Made by a program: the position numbers and the translations under genes. A stretch of 64,000 bases of DNA from Ciona savignyi. Its lineage: Eukaryota > Chordata > Ascidiacea > Phlebobranchia > Cionidae. Below, piece by piece: positions 58,101-64,000 of this stretch (positions are counted from its first letter, which is position 1; each line of letters opens with the position of its first letter). The notes beneath the pieces were generated by a model. That model saw only the letters and a program-made list of their open reading frames with translations, searched no databases and was not told where the DNA came from. The DNA is taken from the NCBI GenBank assembly GCA_000149265.1, contig CH002814.1:318975-382974 (forward strand). The letters are read 5' to 3'.

Positions 58101-59251
58101 CTAAGTCACTTACCAAGAAACAACCCTCAATCTATCAACTAGTTTCGTAACTGAACCATTCGGCTCAAAAGCGACTTCGCAAACTATTACGACATTGACA
58201 GACATGTTTCCATTACAGAGTGGCAGCATAGGGATGTCTACTCTTCACGGCTTCATGGCTTTCTTTGCATTTGCCGAACTTATCGTCGCTATCGTTCATT
58301 CGGTGTATTGCTGCAAGTACAAAAGCCTAACACGCACGGTATACGTTATATGAAAATATAAAAAAGTTTTTTTTTTGTGAAATGGAAAATGATTTTTAAT
58401 CTATTACATAGAGTTGTCCTAATTTATGATTAATTAAATACCTTGAAAAAAGGCCAACTGTGAACTCCACCAAAGATTTAAAAGCACTCGTCTGATGGCC
58501 TTTATAGAATGTATCACTATATTTACTTTTAAAGCAGGGGGCAGTGTACACTACAACATACCAACAACCGATGACCCAACAAATGCCAGTTACAAGCATC
58601 GGCCAACATGGAGGTACAGTGTTGCAATCCCATTATCGTATTTGTATTTTCTGTCCAACTCTTACTATACCCCGTTCCAAACTTTGCTCCATGCTAATAT
58701 CACATAGGAATGTTTTAAAATGACAAATCTGACATTTTTGCTATTTCCATGGCATCTGGAAACACATAGACGGGTGAAATTAAATTGTGTTAAATACATG
58801 ATGTGTATATCCAACGATAAATCAAGGGTTATACGATTCGAAATCACATATAGCTGTATGCCAGAATGTTATAAAGTTGTTTCACTTTCAGGAATGCCAA
58901 TGACCACGACTTACCCTGCAGTTTTATCTGTTCCCTACCAATACCCGACACCGATCTATGCTAACCACCAAGCCAACATGGTAGCTATGCTGAGATATTT
59001 TGTTCAAAAACATTTGATTTTAAGTCTCAAAACTTTCAGATGAATCCACCAAATGCAACCAGTGCTTCGATGACGTCACCGACCTCCACTGCTGCACCTG
59101 CCTTAGTGACATCATCTGATATGACGTCACCACCACCACCTCAATATACTGAGGTAGGGAATGTGATTTTAACATGTAACGAGCAAATTCGATTTTACTG
59201 AACAATCATTTTTTACCGCAGGCCGATGGGATGGACAACAAATTGATTTGA
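55182..59251 (+). CDS. MS4A-like four-transmembrane protein, gene 4
   Basis: Exons: 55182-55277, 56253-56378, 57090-57146, 57369-57650, 58219-58338, 58538-58613, 58892-58980, 59040-59153 and 59222-59251; 329 residues. Segments 1-4 follow the family pattern (QILLGSLSIITWSYALAF; GIWCGIFFLVAGILAAVSS; SIFAAIFAATMLGIEVAGA; GFMAFFAFAELIVAI), then YCCKY. Exon 4 is slightly shorter than in genes 2 and 3. Exon 8 is longer and Ser/Thr/Pro-rich, with two MTSP repeats and PPPPQYTE, again a PPxY tail. Exon 6 starts GAVYTTTYQQ, lacking the TPA(A)TTVQ start of the others. The last exon encodes ADGMDNKLI, unlike the Asn/Gln ends of genes 2 and 3. A 5'-truncated SINE ends about 30 bases before exon 3. Confidence 0.9.
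55604..55900 (-). repeat. SINE, full length (gene 4 intron 1)
   Basis: The reverse-strand tail, complete body and head ending AACCACCAGACTAACCGGTC are present, with few differences from the consensus, so it is fairly young. Confidence 0.88.
56955..57058 (+). repeat. 5'-truncated SINE before gene 4 exon 3
   Basis: Starts at ATAGCTCCGGTAACCCGACG and runs to ATCCTATCCTA. Only the 3' third is present. It ends 31 bases upstream of the exon 3 start, next to the branch and polypyrimidine region. Confidence 0.85.
57885..58190 (-). repeat. SINE, degenerate (gene 4 intron 4)
   Basis: Reverse-strand remnants of tail (AATAGGATATCCATCC), body and head. Heavily diverged. Confidence 0.55.
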
Positions 59252-62200
59252 ACCGTATTCTACCAAAGCATTTCCGGACAAAACGATATTAAAACTTGTA
59301 CATACTTTCCTATGCTTACTTTATATTAGCACTTTGTGTATTTTACTCTATGATTTGTTGAAGTTTGCGGTCTACATAAGAGTCCCACTATTGTTTTTGA
59401 CCTAACGTGGATCCTCGTCTTATTTCGTCAGACGCTTTAACGTTTTTGTTGACTTGTCCGTTCGAATTTTTTAAGGAATAGGTAAATCGGGACAACAATT
59501 TCAGATATGGCTGAAAACATCACCTAATATTTTATTATTTGGCAATTAATTTTTTTGTGGAATTTCCCCAAATTTACAGTCTGGATGCAATTGAATGGGT
59601 TCTACTAAAACTACAGGAACGTCTTAATCATATGCAACACCCTTTGACCCAACGCGAGGCTCGAGATAACCTACCAGTTGAAAACGCGTTTTCACATTCA
59701 CGGGGTTAAAATATAATATTATGTGAAATCTTGCATTGTATATAATATATGGGTAACATGTATTCCCGATGCACATATGTATAACAAAGTTCGAATATTA
59801 TCTTTTTTCTTGTTTGCGTGTGGTTAAATGTATGTGAATTTCAGGCAATAATTTTTGGTTATGGAATACTCTAAAACAAATCTATCTTTATAAAATTAAA
59901 ATTAGTTAAAATAAAATATGTATCTTCACCAATATTTGTATCTTTATCAAAGGTTTTGAAAGATCATAGTCTGGTTTTAACCAAACAAACTTAGAGGAAT
60001 TATCTAACACAATCACATTTGAGTTAAAACAAGAAGTTTTGGGGGTGTCTTTTCAGTCCTCGTTTACATTATAATTGCGACCAAGAGGATTGTTTCGTGG
60101 ATTAGAATCATGGATTCATTCTAATAAGTAACATCCAAACTTTAATCGTTAAAATTTAAAAGGTTTACAGGAAAAAATCAATTTTTTCTCTGACCAAAGG
60201 TTTGCTGCGAATTGACACGAAATTAGATAACCATACCAATGATACAATTTGTCATTTAAAAATTCTGACTGGTTGTTATTTAGCGTGGCAATAAACTTTA
60301 AACAAAGACCAAAGGTCTCAGTAATCGATTAAAGATTGAAAAATCAACATTGAACGTATACAAGGGTCTCAGTTATAAGGTTCTCTTTTAATAGGATGCC
60401 CATATCATAGGGTTAAAGTTGAAACGTTAAAAATGTCTCAGTTAAAGGAGTCTTAATTTAAATGTCCGTAGTTGAAAATCACATATTTAAAAAGCTTAAA
60501 GGAGCCAGGAAAAAAACTAGTTTTCAGTCGTTATGTAACATTTCAAGTTTGTATCACTTTAAATGCTTCCAATGCCTTAAAGCAATTTTCGAGTTACACC
60601 TCCCAAACTACTGTTAAACATATAATTAAATTATTTTCAATGAAACGCTAAATTTGTGAATTAATAAGTTTATGTTTTAATAAAATAATTGTATTTACAT
60701 TTTTCTGTTGACTCCTAATTATTTAATTTGGTGTGGGTAAAACGTTTTTAATGACTAGGATAATAGCGAATATCTAATGGTCCACCGCCTAAATTTGATT
60801 TAACATACCAACCATTTACCGAAATTTATACCTTTTGAGACTTTCCTTCCTTTGTAGTAAATTCCTCGGTTCAAGCGATTTTTTTCGAGCTTAGTTTTCA
60901 ACCCATTAAGATTTCGTCAGTAAGACCGTTTTTATTTAGATGTCTGTATATCTCTGGGTCGCGTTAACCATTCGGCCACACGACCGTACGGTTTCAGGCG
61001 GTTTTCGCTTAATGCATTCTCCATGCACACAACTCTCTGACTAGAAGAAATACATTTATTCTCGACATTTGGAAACCTACCAACTAACGAAGCTTTTATT
61101 TTATTAAATCGACATGACTATACAGGTAAATTTTCAATTGCCGTGTGATAATTTTCCTTGCCATTTTCCAATCAAGGAAAAAATTAACGAAACCAATTTG
61201 GTTTAAATTTAGCGTAAGGGTTGTTACCATTGAGTCACCAGGTTTTGCAAAATAGTAACTCTGTAAAACTACGTGTCACAACCGGCTAGCTTCTACAAAC
61301 TTATGATTTGGAAAGGCGTTCTCAATTATACACATCTGCTTGCCAAAATGCCGTCTAAATATAAATTTATTAACAAAAATTTACACCGAACAAGATGTCT
61401 ACGGTCGAAGATGAGAAGGTTGAACTTAGCAACAAATCCGATTTGCAAATATATGTAGATAATAGTTAAGACTTTAAAACAAAGACGTCGATAAAAACAT
61501 TTTGTAATGTATCCAAATACTTCCATTTAGACTTGTTGGTATGAAATTAAACGATAGAATGCTATAATAAGCGTAGTAAAAAATGTTAACAGCTATTGCT
61601 TTTTTTCAAAACTTTAAAACGACGTTTAATACTTACATTAAGACTGTGCTTGTTGGCTTGAAATATACTGACAAATGCAAATAGGACATAGGCTTAATCA
61701 TAGGCAAATAAAAAGTACATGACCCGAATGGGTATGATAAAAAGGAAATAACTTATAATCAACTTATTGTTTTAAATAAACCACGAAGTGCCATTGATAT
61801 GTCTAACTTTCGCGGGTAACGGGTTGCTATAATTTAAAAATGACGCCTTTCGTTAAACAAACAGTTAGTTTATGTCCTCTGGTTGTAATTGGCGGTACAG
61901 TTGATACGATACGGTGATTGATACGGTAGGGTTAGGGAGGTACGGAAAGGTAGTAGATACGATACGATTTTCTGCGGTATATAAAACAACCAATTCATTA
62001 AACTTACGAATAGGATAGGATAGGATATTCATGTTTATCCCCGTGAATGGGAAAATCAAGGGGGTTATCACACGGGCAATCGTCAGACCACCTCGCGCCC
62101 ATCGTCGGGTTACCGGAGCTATTGCAGTGTGTTGTATATGATTTACACGTTCCTTCAATTTGGTAGAACCCATGAATCTGCTGGGTTTAGGCAATGTCCG

Positions 62201-62739
62201 TAAAGTGCCTTGCCCAAGGACACAACCGACTAGCTAACGAACAGTTTCGCACCTGCAACCTTTCGATTGAAAGGCGACGCCCTTAACCGTTAGACCAACT
62301 GGCCGAATCTTAATATAAATTATGAACATCACACAATCACCTAACTTTGGCTTTAAACGGTACGTAAAAATACGGTATCGGAAGAAAAATAGTACACTGC
62401 AGCATCTACGGTAACTAATTCGAAAAAAAGAACTTTCTAGCTAACTCCCATTTTTACATATTTGGGTTATGACGCAATTTATGCTGATTTACCATAGACA
62501 TCAAGAAAACATATACGCAAATGAATAAATAATGGGTCGAGATATCTTACAATACCTTTGCGTCATTTAAGAAGAGGCTCCGACGGTAATTCATATATAA
62601 TGCTGTGACGCTTATATAGATCGTAAACTTCAATAAATCATAGGGTAAAATACACAAAGTGCTAATATAAAGTAAGCATAGGGAAGTATATACAATCTTT
62701 AATAACGTATTGTCCGGAACTACTTATGGAGAATGCGGT
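59252..62739. other. Spacer between gene 4 and the inverted fragment
   Basis: No coding exon. 59252 to about 59390 is matched in reverse at about 62600-62739, so the inverted duplication continues past the stop codons. A diverged SINE lies at about 59580-59720, a tRNA-like head fragment at 60957-60992 (-), and a full SINE at 62013-62308 (-). TCTCAGTTAAAG-type words recur at 60300-60480. Confidence 0.6.
62013..62308 (-). repeat. SINE, full length
   Basis: Reverse strand: TAGGATAGGATAGGATATTC tail, an intact body and a head ending CGTTAGACCAACTGGCCGA. Among the least diverged copies here. Confidence 0.9.
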
Positions 62740-63383
62740 TCAAAGCAATTTGTCGTCCATTCTATTGTCCTGTGGTGAAAAAAATGATTGTTCAGTAGAC
62801 ATTTGTTCGCTCGTTACATGTTAAAATCAATTTCCTACCTCAGTATATTGAGGTGGTGCTGGTGACGTCATATCAGATGATGTCACCAAGGCAGGTGCAG
62901 CAGTGGAGGTCGGTGACGTCATCGAAGCACTGGTTGCATTTGTTGGATTCATCTGAAAGTTTTGGGACTTACGTAATAAGAATACAAATGTCAATTTTTT
63001 AATAATTTTTTAAATAAAATGTCTAAACCCAGTATGTACCAACTAATCATAGTTACCATGTTGGCTTGGTGGTTAGCATAGATCGGTGTCGGGTATTGGT
63101 AGGGAACTGATAAAACTGCAGGGTAAGTCGTGGTCATTGGCATTCCTGAAAGTGGAACAACTTAATAACATTTCGGCATACAGATAAATGTTCTTTTAAT
63201 TAGTATAACATTCGATTTATCGCAGGATATACACATCATATATTTAATAAAAATGAAATTCAGTTAGTTTGCGGATTTGTCATTTGAAAAAAAAATACCT
63301 GTGGAACCTCCTTGTTGACCAATGCTTGTTACTGGCATTTGCTGGGTTATCAGTTGTTGGTATGTGGTTGTGTACACTGCCCC
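62740..63383 (-). CDS. MS4A-like gene 5, 3' fragment (exons 6-9)
   Basis: Minus-strand exons 63383-63299, 63145-63057, 62952-62839 and 62769-62740 correspond to exons 6-9 of gene 4, in frame and with GT-AG junctions. Exon 8 differs from gene 4 by very few residues (MNPTNATSAS against MNPPNATSAS; SPAPPQYTE against SPPPPQYTE). The last exon gives DNRMDDKLL. Exon 6 is nine bases longer (GGST). Similarity to gene 4 stops at about 63492, inside the intron 5 equivalent, and no exon 5 (GFMAFFAF) is found in the remaining 500 bases, though gene 4's intron is only 199 bases. It is probably an inverted partial duplicate; an intact gene with a longer intron 5 beyond the window cannot be excluded. Confidence 0.75.
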
Positions 63384-64000
63384 CTGCTTTGAATATAAAC
63401 ATGGTAATGCACTAAATAACGGCCATCAGAAAAATGTTTTTAAATCTTTGGTGGATTTAACGGTTGTGCCTTTTTGCAAGGTACTTAAGATGGCGTATAA
63501 CCAATTATACCACTATGTGCGGGCGGATGTTACGAGTTGTAGCCTCCATGAGACATAGTGTTTAAATGAGTATTTTGCTGAGTCACAATTAGATAACCGC
63601 CATTTCTATGCGCGGTTGCTAAGAATATGGCCTATAAGGCTTCGCGCCAGTGTTTCTCTTGAAGATGTGTAGTTTTAGTAAACTAGAGGTGTTAAATGTG
63701 CATTTTTCTCTGTTTTGTTGGCAAAAAGTTGCCGATGAAGGGGTATAAGCTCAAAATTTTTAAGTAAAAGTTTGGAGGGTTTTGAGTTTAGGTTACAGAT
63801 CCAAGCATCCCCTTTGTGAGGACAGTTTGCATTGGAGAAATAAGGGGAATAGTTGGTTGAACGCCTTCTAAATCATAAATTACGAAAACTCTATTTAATA
63901 TGATGATGGTCATTTTCAATTCCATATTGATATACCAGAATAGACAAGGTATACGCTCGGCGAACAACGTATAATCGATCATATTGACCCTTTAATAACG
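63384..64000. other. Upstream of gene 5 fragment
   Basis: 63384-63492 matches gene 4 intron 5 in reverse. 63748-63870 resembles the dUTPase intron 1 sequence at about 27585-27755 (GCTCAAAAT.TTTAAGTAAAA, GGTTTTGAG, GTTGAACGCC). No coding exon was recognised. Confidence 0.55.

Overview
The window looks like chordate genomic DNA from a tunicate, most likely a Ciona-type ascidian. The genes are split into small exons with mostly 70-1500 base introns, the background is AT-rich, and several start codons sit 10-40 bases after a possible splice acceptor, as expected for spliced-leader genes. About 30 copies or fragments of a tRNA-derived SINE with an (ATCCT)n tail resemble the composite SINE described in Ciona. 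The species is an inference. There are three assembly gaps: 19277-19376, 33684-33783 and 49820-50237.

Layout: (1) 2501-10166 (+), a complete 13-exon SLC22-family transporter of 582 residues, with an arginine where organic-anion members have one. (2) 13887-18830 (+), the first of a family of four-transmembrane proteins resembling the MS4A (CD20-like) family. (3) 24226-33414 (-), a dUTPase gene of four coding exons. Its first exon lies inside a roughly 5.1 kb tandem duplication (about 26.3-31.73 kb and 31.74-36.85 kb), so there are two first exons. The one nearer the rest of the gene has a one-base frameshift and the distal one is intact. (4) 39250-43524, 46659-52021 and 55182-59251 (+), three more complete MS4A-like paralogues with the same nine-exon plan. 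(5) 62740-63383 (-), the last four exons of a fifth copy, tail to tail with the fourth; the breakpoint falls inside intron 5, so it is probably a fragment.

The MS4A-like genes share four membrane segments, a Tyr/Ser/Cys-rich loop between segments 3 and 4, a cysteine pair after segment 4 and a proline-tyrosine (PPxY-type) tail. They arose by tandem duplication: SINEs and intergenic blocks are shared between neighbours, and one intergenic block is present twice between genes 3 and 4, as if a paralogue had been lost.

The rest is repeat-rich: a 52-bp minisatellite (about 22 units in each duplicate), a 31-bp minisatellite with an inverted end, a family built of about 335-bp tandem units carrying a 12-bp palindrome, hAT-type non-autonomous elements with 8-bp target duplications, other MITE-like elements, and a second tRNA-like repeat. 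No rRNA gene, CRISPR array, bacterial gene or convincing functional tRNA gene was seen.
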